Positions 41,564-49,036 of a stretch of DNA of 64,000 bases are shown here, in pieces. Source of the DNA: UTCHB3 sp964371075 (GTDB lineage Bacteria > Bacteroidota > Ignavibacteria > Ignavibacteriales > Ignavibacteriaceae); the NCBI GenBank assembly GCA_964371075.1, contig CAYJKN010000002.1, positions 372,001-436,000 on the forward strand, given 5' to 3'. The stretch's first letter is position 1. Every line of letters starts with the position of its first letter. The notes beneath the pieces were generated by a model. That model saw only the letters and a program-made list of their open reading frames with translations, was not told the DNA's origin and made no database searches. The position numbers and the translations under genes are program-made.

Positions 41564-44038
41564 ATGAAATATCAAGCAAGCGAAATTGAGCCAAAATGGC
41601 AAAAATATTGGGAAGATCACGAAGTTTACAAGACTGACCTGAATAATCCTGACAAAAAACTTTACTCCCTGGTAATGTTTATTTACCCGTCAGGGGCAAA
41701 ACTTCATTGTGGTCACTGGTACAATTATGGTCCCGCCGATACATGGGCACGATTCAGAAAGTTGATGGGATATAATGTTTATGAACCTTTTGGTTATGAT
41801 GCATTTGGTTTGCCTGCCGAAAACTACGCAATCAAGACGGGTGTTCACCCCCTGGACAGCACGCTAAAAAATATTAAAGATATCAAAGCCCAGCTTAAAA
41901 GAATTGGCTGCATGTATGATTCAAACAGTGAGTTGATGACATGTGATCCTGAATATTATAAGTGGAATCAGTGGCTGTTCCTCCAACTTTACAAAAAAGG
42001 ACTTGCTTACCGCAAAAAATCACCCGTAAACTGGTGTACATCGTGCCAGACTGTTTTGGCGAATGAACAGGTTCTGGGAGATGGAAACTGTGAGAGATGT
42101 GGAAGTCCCGTAATTCAAAAAAATCTTGTTCAATGGTTCTTCAAAACGACGGCATATGCCGACAGACTTCTTGAAGATCTTGATCTTATTGATTGGCCCG
42201 AAGAGACAAAAACCAAACAACGAAACTGGATAGGCAGAAGTGTTGGTGCCGAAGTTGAGTTTAAAGTTGATGGAAGCGACGAGGTAATAAAAGTTTTTAC
42301 CACCAGACCCGATACTCTGTTTGGTGTTACTTATGTAACACTTGCACCTGAACATCCAATCGTGGCAAAACTTACCAAACCCCAATATAAAATTTCAGTT
42401 GAAAAATATGTTGAACAAACCGCATATTTGACCGACATCGACAGACAATCAACGACCAAAGAGAAATCGGGAGTATTCACGGGATCGTATGCGATTAATC
42501 CAATCAACGGCGAATCGGTGCCTGTTTGGATCGGTGATTATGTCCTTGTAACATACGGAACAGGTTGTGTAATGGCTGTCCCCGGGCATGATGAGAGAGA
42601 TTTTGAATTTGCGAAAAAGTTTAATCTACCTATTCGAAAAGTGATTCTCCGGGAAGGTACAAATCTTGAAGATGAGCTGACTGAAGCATTTTCCGAGGCA
42701 GGGACTATGGTTAATTCGGGTAAATTTACAGGATTAAACTCCATTGCCGGAAAAGAAGCGATCATCAAGGACCTTGAAAAAACAGGGGATGGATGTGCAA
42801 AAGTTAATTACAGACTAAGGGACTGGCTGATATCCCGTCAGAGATATTGGGGTACTCCTATTCCCGTGGTTTACTGTAATAGTTGTGGCGAAGTCCCTGT
42901 TTCGGAAGAGTCTCTTCCTGTTACACTCCCTTACGATGTGGAATTTAAGCTTCAAGGGGATTCTCCTTTGAGAAGACACTCAGGATTTATGAACACAACA
43001 TGTCCAAAATGTGGTGGTCCCGCTGAAAGAGACCCCGATACAATGGATACTTTTGTGGATTCATCCTGGTATTATCTCCGTTATCTCAATCCCAAATTTA
43101 AAGACGGAATGATTGATACGACGCTTACTGATAAGTGGTCACCCGTTGATATGTATATCGGGGGAAGAGAACACTCGGTGATGCATTTGCTTTATGCCCG
43201 TTTTGTTCACAAGTTTTTGATGGATATTGGTTTGGTGAAAACACCCGAGCCATTCATGAGGCTTGTACATCAGGGAACCATCACCAATCAGGGTGCCAAG
43301 ATGTCGAAATCAAAAGGTAATGTTGTTAATCCTGAACCTTACATTGACAAATATGGCTCTGATGTTTTCCGACTTTACCTGATGTTTATGGGACCATATG
43401 AACTTGGTGGTGACTGGAATGATTCAGGAATTACAGGTGCGGAAAGGTTTGCCCAGAGACTTTTTGATATGGCAAATACTTACACAGGATGGTATAAGTC
43501 ACATAAATCTGAAGCCAAATATGATCTTGCAGAATTGAGCAATGAGGAAAAATCTGTTTACAGATATGTGAACAAAACTCTTGCAAAATATCAACACGAG
43601 ATGGAACACCTCAAATTTAACACAGCAATTGCCTCGATGATGGAATTGAGCAATGAGCTTGGGAAAAATCTTGCTGCATGCAGACCGGGTCTTCAGTCAT
43701 ATACAATGGCGAGGGTTACTTCGATGCTTGCCCCGTTGGCGCCACATCTTGCCGAGGAAATTGCATCCATTCTGGGACGGGAAAAATCACTTTTTGTGGA
43801 ACCGGATCAATTTGTTCCAGACCCTGAAGCATTAACGGTGGATGTTGTAACCATCGCTGTTCAGATCTCCGGAAAAATGAGAGGCACTGTTGATATGCCC
43901 GTTGATTCAGATCAGGAAACTGTTTTTGAAGCTGCAAAACAAAATGACAAAACAGGTAAGTTCATTGAAGGTAAAGAGATCATTAAGGTGATCTTTGTAA
44001 AAAATAAAATTTTGAATGTAATCGTAAAACAGGTATAA
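41564..44038 (+). CDS. leuS: Leucyl-tRNA synthetase
   Basis: A class I aminoacyl-tRNA synthetase of 824 residues that charges tRNA(Leu). The HIGH-type motif reads HCGH (48-51, in YPSGAKLHCGHWYNYGP). A zinc knuckle CTSC...CERC is near 160-185, the editing domain contains TTRPDTLFGVTYVTLAPEHP (from about 246), a second CPKC zinc site precedes MDTFVDSSWYYLRY, and KMSKS is at 579-583. The length is normal for bacterial LeuRS. The serS start follows after one base, so the two are translationally coupled. The spacer upstream contains the operators of the divergent operon but no T-box or leader that I can support. Confidence 0.96.
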   Translation: MKYQASEIEPKWQKYWEDHEVYKTDLNNPDKKLYSLVMFIYPSGAKLHCGHWYNYGPADTWARFRKLMGYNVYEPFGYDAFGLPAENYAIKTGVHPLDSTLKNIKDIKAQLKRIGCMYDSNSELMTCDPEYYKWNQWLFLQLYKKGLAYRKKSPVNWCTSCQTVLANEQVLGDGNCERCGSPVIQKNLVQWFFKTTAYADRLLEDLDLIDWPEETKTKQRNWIGRSVGAEVEFKVDGSDEVIKVFTTRPDTLFGVTYVTLAPEHPIVAKLTKPQYKISVEKYVEQTAYLTDIDRQSTTKEKSGVFTGSYAINPINGESVPVWIGDYVLVTYGTGCVMAVPGHDERDFEFAKKFNLPIRKVILREGTNLEDELTEAFSEAGTMVNSGKFTGLNSIAGKEAIIKDLEKTGDGCAKVNYRLRDWLISRQRYWGTPIPVVYCNSCGEVPVSEESLPVTLPYDVEFKLQGDSPLRRHSGFMNTTCPKCGGPAERDPDTMDTFVDSSWYYLRYLNPKFKDGMIDTTLTDKWSPVDMYIGGREHSVMHLLYARFVHKFLMDIGLVKTPEPFMRLVHQGTITNQGAKMSKSKGNVVNPEPYIDKYGSDVFRLYLMFMGPYELGGDWNDSGITGAERFAQRLFDMANTYTGWYKSHKSEAKYDLAELSNEEKSVYRYVNKTLAKYQHEMEHLKFNTAIASMMELSNELGKNLAACRPGLQSYTMARVTSMLAPLAPHLAEEIASILGREKSLFVEPDQFVPDPEALTVDVVTIAVQISGKMRGTVDMPVDSDQETVFEAAKQNDKTGKFIEGKEIIKVIFVKNKILNVIVKQV

Positions 44039-44039
44039 A

Positions 44040-45317
44040 ATGTTAGACTTAAAATTTATAAGAGAAAATCCCGATGTTGTAAAACAGGGAATTGAGAATA
44101 AAAACGAAAAAAGCAGAATTGATGAAGTACTCGAACTCGACAAAAAGAGGAGAGAAATTCTTGTAATCGCCGATGAATTAAAATCGAAGCGAAACAGAGT
44201 AAGTGATGAAGTTGCCAAACTTAAAAAGGCAAAAGAGGATGCCACCGCCCTCATTGAAGAGATGAAAGGCGTTGGGGAAGATATTAAGAAGTATAACGAA
44301 GAGCTTGCGGTTGTGGAAACTGACCTCAACAACATACTTGCTTACATTCCAAATCTTCCTCATTCATCAGTTCCTGTAGGAAAATCTGCAGCTGATAATG
44401 TTGAGGTGAGAAGATGGCTTCCCGAAGGATATAATCTTGATGATCCAACGGAAACCCCCGACCATCTTCAGATTGGTAAAAACCTGAAAATCCTCGATTT
44501 TGAGCGTGGGACAAAGATATCAGGTTCGGGTTTCCCATTGTATATGGGAGATGGAGCGACTCTTGAAAGATCACTTTTCAACTTTTTCCTCGATTTCCAT
44601 TTGGAACATCACGGATATCAGGAAGTGATGACACCGTTTATCGTAAATCGTGAATCGATGAAAGGAACGGGACAAATTCCCAAGATGGAAGAGGATATGT
44701 ACACCTGTGAAAAAGACGGGATGTATCTGATACCAACGGCTGAGGTTCCGATTACAAATATTTACCGTAATGATGTTCTTGAAGAATCTTCACTTCCGAT
44801 AAAATATTGTGGATATTCCCCCTGTTTCAGAAGAGAAGCCGGTTCTTATGGTAAAGATACCAAAGGATTTTTGAGAGTTCATCAATTTAACAAAGTTGAA
44901 ATGGTGAAATTTGCCAAACCCGAGGGTTCTTATGATGAACTCGAAAAGCTGGTAAATGATGCTGAAGATATATTAAAAGCATTAAATATCCCTTACAGAG
45001 TTTTGATGCTTTGTACAGGTGATTTAAGTTTTTCGGCAGCGAAGTGTTACGATATTGAAGTCTGGTCACCCGCTGAAAAGAAATGGCTTGAAGCCTCATC
45101 GTGCAGCAATTTTGAAGATTTCCAGGCTCGTAGAGCAAACATAAAGTATCGTCGTTCGGATGATAAAAAACTTGAGTTTATTCATACACTTAATGGATCG
45201 GGACTTGCAACCAGTCGGTTGATGGTTTCACTCCTTGAGAATAATCTCAGACCTGACGGAAGACTTGATGTTCCTGAAGCGCTTAGACCTTATGTAAAAA
45301 AAGACATTATTGGTTAG
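44040..45317 (+). CDS. serS: Seryl-tRNA synthetase
   Basis: A class II aminoacyl-tRNA synthetase of 425 residues. The N-terminal coiled-coil arm that binds tRNA(Ser) spans about 1-110 (LDLKFIRENPDVVKQG, heptad-rich KSKRNRVSDEVAKLKKAKED). The catalytic core has TGQIPKMEEDMY, LIPTAEVPITNIY, motif 2 (CFRREAGSYGKDTKGFLRVHQFNKVE) and motif 3 (HTLNGSGLATSRLMVSLLENN). It lies 1 base after leuS and 39 bases before tyrA. Confidence 0.96.
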   Translation: MLDLKFIRENPDVVKQGIENKNEKSRIDEVLELDKKRREILVIADELKSKRNRVSDEVAKLKKAKEDATALIEEMKGVGEDIKKYNEELAVVETDLNNILAYIPNLPHSSVPVGKSAADNVEVRRWLPEGYNLDDPTETPDHLQIGKNLKILDFERGTKISGSGFPLYMGDGATLERSLFNFFLDFHLEHHGYQEVMTPFIVNRESMKGTGQIPKMEEDMYTCEKDGMYLIPTAEVPITNIYRNDVLEESSLPIKYCGYSPCFRREAGSYGKDTKGFLRVHQFNKVEMVKFAKPEGSYDELEKLVNDAEDILKALNIPYRVLMLCTGDLSFSAAKCYDIEVWSPAEKKWLEASSCSNFEDFQARRANIKYRRSDDKKLEFIHTLNGSGLATSRLMVSLLENNLRPDGRLDVPEALRPYVKKDIIG

Positions 45318-45356
45318 ATTTAGACATAATTTGTTTAGTCAAATAGTGGTCAATAG

Positions 45357-46211
45357 ATGACGGTGACAATTATCGGCTTGGGGCTGATTGGTGGTTCAAT
45401 GGCTTTGGACCTGAGAAACAGCGGATTTTGTGACACAGTAATTGGAGTGGATTCCAACAAAAATCATGAGGAATCGGCTCTCTCCCTTAATCTTGTGAAC
45501 AAAATTTTGCCACTTGAAGAGGCTGTACGGAGTTGTGATCTTGTTATTGTGGCAGTTCCGGTGGATGCAACTGTTTTGGTTTTGGCGGAGGTTATGAAAT
45601 TTGTTGACAAACAAATTGTAACTGATGTTGGATCCACCAAGGAATTGATTGTAAATTCTCTTGCGATGAATAAAAATCGAGGAAGATTTGTTGCGGCCCA
45701 TCCAATTTGGGGTACCGAAAAGAGTGGACCCTTGGCAGCACTTCCCGGAGGATTTAACAACCGGTTAACTGTAATCTGCAACAAGGAGGAGAGTGATCCC
45801 GATGCGCTTTCACTTGTTGAAAAAATGTATAAAAACATTGGAATGAATATTATCTACATGGATGCTCTGAAACACGACATCCATGCAGCCTATATCAGCC
45901 ACATTTCGCATATCACCTCTTTTGCTCTCGCTCTTACGGTTCTCGAAAAGGAAAAGGAGATCGAATCGATCTTTCAGTTGGCAGGAGCCGGATTTGAAAG
46001 TACCGTTCGACTTGCAAAAAGTAACCCCGATACCTGGATGCCCATCTTTTCTCAAAACAAAGAGAATCTATTGGAGGTAATAGATGAACATATCCTGCAA
46101 CTTCAGAATATGAAAAATTTGTTGGAATCGGGGGATTATGAAGCTTTCCATTCCCTTATGGAAAAAGCGAATCAAATCGGGAAGGTCCTCGAACGTAAAG
46201 GCGGCGAATAG
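45357..46211 (+). CDS. tyrA: Prephenate dehydrogenase family protein
   Basis: An enzyme of 284 residues that oxidatively decarboxylates prephenate (or arogenate) in tyrosine synthesis. The NAD(P)-binding motif GLGLIGGSMALDLR is at about 6-19, followed by DVGSTKELIV and the AHPIWGTEKSGP motif (about 117-128), in which the His is catalytic in the family. The C-terminal helical dimerisation domain contains HDIHAAYISHISHITSFALA. No ACT domain is present, so allosteric control by tyrosine through that route is unlikely. It is downstream of serS; the next gene makes DAHP and prephenate, so this is a tyrosine/phenylalanine locus. Confidence 0.92.
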   Translation: MTVTIIGLGLIGGSMALDLRNSGFCDTVIGVDSNKNHEESALSLNLVNKILPLEEAVRSCDLVIVAVPVDATVLVLAEVMKFVDKQIVTDVGSTKELIVNSLAMNKNRGRFVAAHPIWGTEKSGPLAALPGGFNNRLTVICNKEESDPDALSLVEKMYKNIGMNIIYMDALKHDIHAAYISHISHITSFALALTVLEKEKEIESIFQLAGAGFESTVRLAKSNPDTWMPIFSQNKENLLEVIDEHILQLQNMKNLLESGDYEAFHSLMEKANQIGKVLERKGGE

Positions 46212-46225
46212 GAATGGGAGGATAG

Positions 46226-46338
46226 TTCCACGGATTACACGGATTTAACACAGATTCCACGGATGGATTTTTAGAGGACGCAGATACACGCAGATTAAAC
46301 GGAGTTCCGCAGAGGGGAGATGGTTCCACGGATTTTTA
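46226..46338 (+). repeat. ACGGATT/ACACAGATT degenerate repeat cluster
   Basis: This stretch is a series of CCACGGATTACACGGATT, AACACAGATTCCACGGAT, ACACGCAGATTAAACGGAG and CCACGGATTTTT units with a period near 10-12 bases. It starts 15 bases after the tyrA stop. Similar strings are widespread in intergenic DNA of unrelated bacterial genomes (general knowledge). Confidence 0.7.
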
Positions 46339-46345
46339 GCCAATC

Positions 46346-46374
46346 TAATACCTAATACATAATACCTAATACCT
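46346..46374 (-). repeat. AGGTATTAAGTATTA-family repeat, copy 5 (inverted)
   Basis: TAATACCTAATACATAATAC followed by CTAATACCT; the reverse complement is AGGTATTAGGTATTATG and following bases. It sits between two other repeat types. Confidence 0.55.
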
Positions 46375-46405
46375 GTCTTTGCGTCCTTTGCGATCTTTGC
46401 GGTTT
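46375..46405 (+). repeat. TTTGCG repeat (three units)
   Basis: CTTTGCGTCCTTTGCGATC followed by TTTGCGGTTT, three TTTGCG units with a 9-10 base period, directly abutting the preceding repeat. Confidence 0.6.
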
Positions 46406-46435
46406 AACAAATACTCCCATTCTTTAATAAAGCAC

Positions 46436-46466
46436 TTGCATAATAAATCTGAAGTATCTATATTTG
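46436..46466 (+). promoter_or_regulatory. Promoter of the aromatic leader and DAHP synthase gene
   Basis: TTG at 46436-46438, exactly 20 bases, then TATATTTG at 46459-46466. It is a full match to the Bacteroidota consensus. The expected transcription start (about 46470-46473) is at or next to the leader ATG, so the leader message may be nearly leaderless. Confidence 0.7.
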
Positions 46467-46472
46467 AATGTT

Positions 46473-46550
46473 ATGAAAATGAAAAACCCAACAATCGCCA
46501 CAGTTAATTTTTACTGGTTTTACTTTACCGGTCGCGGGTGGCTTTTGTAA
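46473..46550 (+). CDS. Aromatic leader peptide of an attenuator (25 residues)
   Basis: ATG at 46473, stop TAA at 46548. The peptide starts MKMKNPTIATV and then has N-F-Y-W-F-Y-F (codons 46506-46526) and later GRGWLL, so 7 of 25 residues are aromatic, six of them consecutive. All three aromatic amino acids are represented. It lies directly in front of the gene for DAHP synthase/chorismate mutase, the common entry to Phe, Tyr and Trp. Stalling of the ribosome at these codons when charged aromatic tRNAs are scarce would leave the downstream RNA free to form the antiterminator. A second in-frame ATG at 46479 could also serve as the start. It is too small for ordinary gene callers. Confidence 0.85.
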   Translation: MKMKNPTIATVNFYWFYFTGRGWLL

Positions 46551-46604
46551 AAAATTTCATAATTTTAAGAGATTTATAAATACCGCCCGAACTTGATGTT
46601 CGGG
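46497..46604 (+). promoter_or_regulatory. Attenuator with alternative RNA pairings
   Basis: Segment 1 GCCAC (46497-46501) can pair with segment 2 GTGGC (46538-46542). Segment 2 in the form CGGGTGG (46535-46541) can instead pair over 7 bases, one of them G-U, with segment 3 CCGCCCG (46583-46589), forming an antiterminator. Segment 3 in the form CCCGAAC (46586-46592) can pair with segment 4 GTTCGGG (46598-46604), forming the terminator. The 2:3 and 3:4 pairings share CCCG and exclude each other. A ribosome stalled at the aromatic run ahead of segment 2 would favour 2:3; a ribosome reaching the stop codon at 46548 covers segment 2 and favours 3:4. Confidence 0.8.
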
Positions 46605-46615
46605 TTTTTTGTTTT
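46586..46615 (+). terminator. Attenuator terminator
   Basis: CCCGAAC (46586-46592), loop TTGAT, GTTCGGG (46598-46604), then TTTTTTGTTTT. It is a rho-independent terminator 62 bases before the DAHP synthase start and inside the same transcript. Confidence 0.9.
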
Positions 46616-46676
46616 AAATATTGTTTACTTGATTTTGGTAGCGATAAACCGTCCACAGAGGACAACGGAAATAGTG

Positions 46677-47732
46677 ATGAAACAGTTGTTGAAGAAGAGA
46701 CCCCTTATAATATCGGGGCCTTGTAGTGCAGAAACAGAAGAACAGGTAATGGATACCGCAAACAGGCTCGCAGCCACAGGTATGGTTGATGTAATGCGGG
46801 CAGGAATTTGGAAACCAAGAACCCGACCAGGCACTTTTGAGGGAGTGGGAACCAAAGGGCTTCCATGGCTTCAACATGCAAGAAAAGCCACGGGTATTCC
46901 ACTTGCCGTAGAGGTTGCAACTGCTCGACAGGTGGAGGATGCACTTCACTTTGATGTTGATATTTTATGGATTGGAGCCCGTTCGGTGGTTAATCCAATG
47001 AGTGTTCAGGAGATTGCAAATGCTCTTAAAGGGAGTGATGTCCCCGTACTTATCAAAAATCCGATGAACCCTGATATTGATCTTTGGAGTGGAGCAGTTG
47101 AAAGAATATCAATTGCAGGGATTACAAATATTGGTTTGATTCACAGGGGATTCAGTACTTATGGCAAACATAAATACAGAAATCCTCCAATCTGGCATTT
47201 AGCAATTGAAATGAGAAGAAGATATCCTGATTTAATGATGATCTGCGACCCTGCACATATTTCGGGAAGGCGTGACTTGATACAATCAGTTTCACAAAAA
47301 GCAATTGACCTCGATTTTGATGGTTTGATGATTGAAAGTCATCGTGATCCCGACAATGCATGGAGTGATGCAAAACAGCAGGTGACACCCGAAGTTTTAA
47401 AGACGATTCTCGAAAGTCTGATCTGGAGAGAAAGAAGCAGTAATTCTGAACCTGTTATGGCGGTTCTTGATGAGTACAGAGAAGTTATCGATCAGATTGA
47501 TGATGAACTTATGCAGTTGCTTGCAAAAAGAATGAACATGGCAGAGCGTATTGGCGAGTATAAAAAAGATAATAAACTTACAATCCTTCAAACAAGCAGA
47601 TGGAATGAGATTCTGGAAAGAGGAATGAGTGTTGGGAAAAACCTCGGGTTGAGTTACGAATTTGTTTCAACTTTTCTTGAATCGGTTCACATGGAAAGTA
47701 TCAATCACCAAAACAGAGTAATGAATTCGTAG
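46677..47732 (+). CDS. Bifunctional DAHP synthase / chorismate mutase
   Basis: A protein of 351 residues. The N-terminal DAHP synthase domain of the KDO8P-synthase-like type (about 1-262) condenses PEP and erythrose 4-phosphate. Motifs are ISGPCSAETEEQV, RAGIWKPRTRPGTFEGVG, LIKNPMNPD, LIHRGFSTYG, CDPAHISG and ESHRDPDNAWSDA. The C-terminal AroQ-type chorismate mutase domain (about 267-345; LDEYREVIDQIDDELMQLLAKRMNMAERIGEYKKDN) converts chorismate to prephenate. The ATG at 46677 has CGGAA 6 bases upstream. Longer frames would start inside the attenuator terminator and are rejected. The mutase domain may also give feedback control by prephenate, as known for such fusions. Expression is predicted to be attenuated by the aromatic leader. 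Confidence 0.93.
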   Translation: MKQLLKKRPLIISGPCSAETEEQVMDTANRLAATGMVDVMRAGIWKPRTRPGTFEGVGTKGLPWLQHARKATGIPLAVEVATARQVEDALHFDVDILWIGARSVVNPMSVQEIANALKGSDVPVLIKNPMNPDIDLWSGAVERISIAGITNIGLIHRGFSTYGKHKYRNPPIWHLAIEMRRRYPDLMMICDPAHISGRRDLIQSVSQKAIDLDFDGLMIESHRDPDNAWSDAKQQVTPEVLKTILESLIWRERSSNSEPVMAVLDEYREVIDQIDDELMQLLAKRMNMAERIGEYKKDNKLTILQTSRWNEILERGMSVGKNLGLSYEFVSTFLESVHMESINHQNRVMNS

Positions 47733-47779
47733 GATATTTCATTATATTTAACCTTTTGAAATAGAAAGAAATCGCTCGA

Positions 47780-48973
47780 TTGAAATTGTATCTGTTGTTA
47801 AGTTTGGTATTGGTTGGCGGGTTGTTTGCCCAGATGCCCGATAAATATGTTGTTCTTGTGATAATTGATGGTGCCCGGTATTCTGAGACGCTTGGTGATA
47901 CTGCGGGTACTTATGCTCCAAATATGAAAAGGCTGGCACTTGAGGGTGCGGTAATCGATTCATTTTTTAATAATGGTGCAACTGTTACCAACAGGGGAGT
48001 TCCGGCAATCTGGAGTGGATCGTGGTCAACACCTAAAGATACTTTTTACAACGGTTTTAATACTCAATATGCCACTGTCCCAACACTTTGGGAATATTTC
48101 AGGAAGGAACATCAACAGGACTCAACCGAAGCTATGTACATCATGAAATATTTGGGCTCACCATGGTTGCAAAGTTTTAGACCCGACTATGGACCGGCTT
48201 ATTGGCCCTGGTATATTCTTCAGGGAAGCAGTGACATCTCTGTGTGGCAAAATGCCAAAAGTAAACTTCAGACACATCACCCAAGACTTTCAGTTTTGTA
48301 TTTTGCCGATGTTGACCACTATGGACATGAGGGGAACTGGGATGTTTACACAAGGTCGATAACAGTTGCCGACAGTATTGTAAATCTTCTTTGGAATTTT
48401 GTTCAAACCGATCCCGTTTACAAAGACAAAACGACAATTCTGGTTACCAATGATCATGGAAGGCATCTCGATGGGGTTTCAACCGGATTTGTGGGACATG
48501 GTGATGGATGTTTTGGCTGTAGAAGAATTATGCTTTTTGCAATCGGTGCAGATGTTAAAAAGGGGGTTCACACAAACACAAAAAGATATATCCCCGACAT
48601 CGTTCCAACAATAGGCAAGATTTTGAATTTCCCTACTCCTGTTGTTTCGGGTACCTCAATGAATGAGATATTAAACCCAACCACAGATATAACCGATTCT
48701 GAAATTCCCTCCAATTTCTCTTTAAATCAAAATTATCCAAATCCCTTTAATCCCACGACAGTAATTGGATTTGACTTGCCGGTTGACGGTAATGTCTCAT
48801 TAAAAGTGTTTAATATGATGGGAGAAGAGGTGGGTGAGCTTGTTAATGAATACAGGTCAGCCGGTAAACATCAAATAGTTTTTGATGCTTCGGGGATTCC
48901 GTCGGGTGTCTATTTCTACAGACTGGAATCGGGGAGTCAACGGTCGATCAAAAAGATGCTTCTGATCAAATAA
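47780..48973 (+). CDS. Secreted alkaline-phosphatase-superfamily protein with T9SS signal
   Basis: A protein of 397 residues starting at TTG (47780), where a signal peptide (about 1-18, ending LFAQ) begins. The catalytic fold is of the phosphodiesterase/sulfatase type (about 22-300). Motifs are VVLVIIDGARYSETLG (first metal Asp), a Thr-containing ATVTNRGVPAIWSGSW (candidate nucleophile), FADVDHYGHEGNWD (metal Asp/His) and ILVTNDHGRHLDG with GFVGHGDG (metal Asp/His). The T9SS sorting domain (about 313-397, NYPNPFNPTTV) ends the protein. It probably hydrolyses phosphate or sulfate esters outside the cell; the substrate is unknown. It follows the DAHP synthase gene by 47 bases but is functionally unrelated. 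Confidence 0.85.
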   Translation: MKLYLLLSLVLVGGLFAQMPDKYVVLVIIDGARYSETLGDTAGTYAPNMKRLALEGAVIDSFFNNGATVTNRGVPAIWSGSWSTPKDTFYNGFNTQYATVPTLWEYFRKEHQQDSTEAMYIMKYLGSPWLQSFRPDYGPAYWPWYILQGSSDISVWQNAKSKLQTHHPRLSVLYFADVDHYGHEGNWDVYTRSITVADSIVNLLWNFVQTDPVYKDKTTILVTNDHGRHLDGVSTGFVGHGDGCFGCRRIMLFAIGADVKKGVHTNTKRYIPDIVPTIGKILNFPTPVVSGTSMNEILNPTTDITDSEIPSNFSLNQNYPNPFNPTTVIGFDLPVDGNVSLKVFNMMGEEVGELVNEYRSAGKHQIVFDASGIPSGVYFYRLESGSQRSIKKMLLIK

Positions 48974-48979
48974 AAGTTT

Positions 48980-49027
48980 GTTTAAAAGTTGAAGAGGGTC
49001 CCGATGTGGAACCCTCTTCTTTTAAAC
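48980..49027. terminator. Shared bidirectional terminator between convergent T9SS genes
   Basis: The stem GAAGAGGGT (48991-48999) with ACCCTCTTC (49011-49019) is extended by GTTTAAAA (48980-48987) with TTTTAAAC (49020-49027) across a 3-base bulge. A- and T-rich arms on both sides suit termination in both directions. Confidence 0.85.
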
Positions 49028-49036
49028 AGAACAATT

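Noticed and set aside
46593..46676. Longer DAHP synthase start at TTG 46593
   Set aside because: It would begin inside the attenuator terminator loop and add residues not found in the family.
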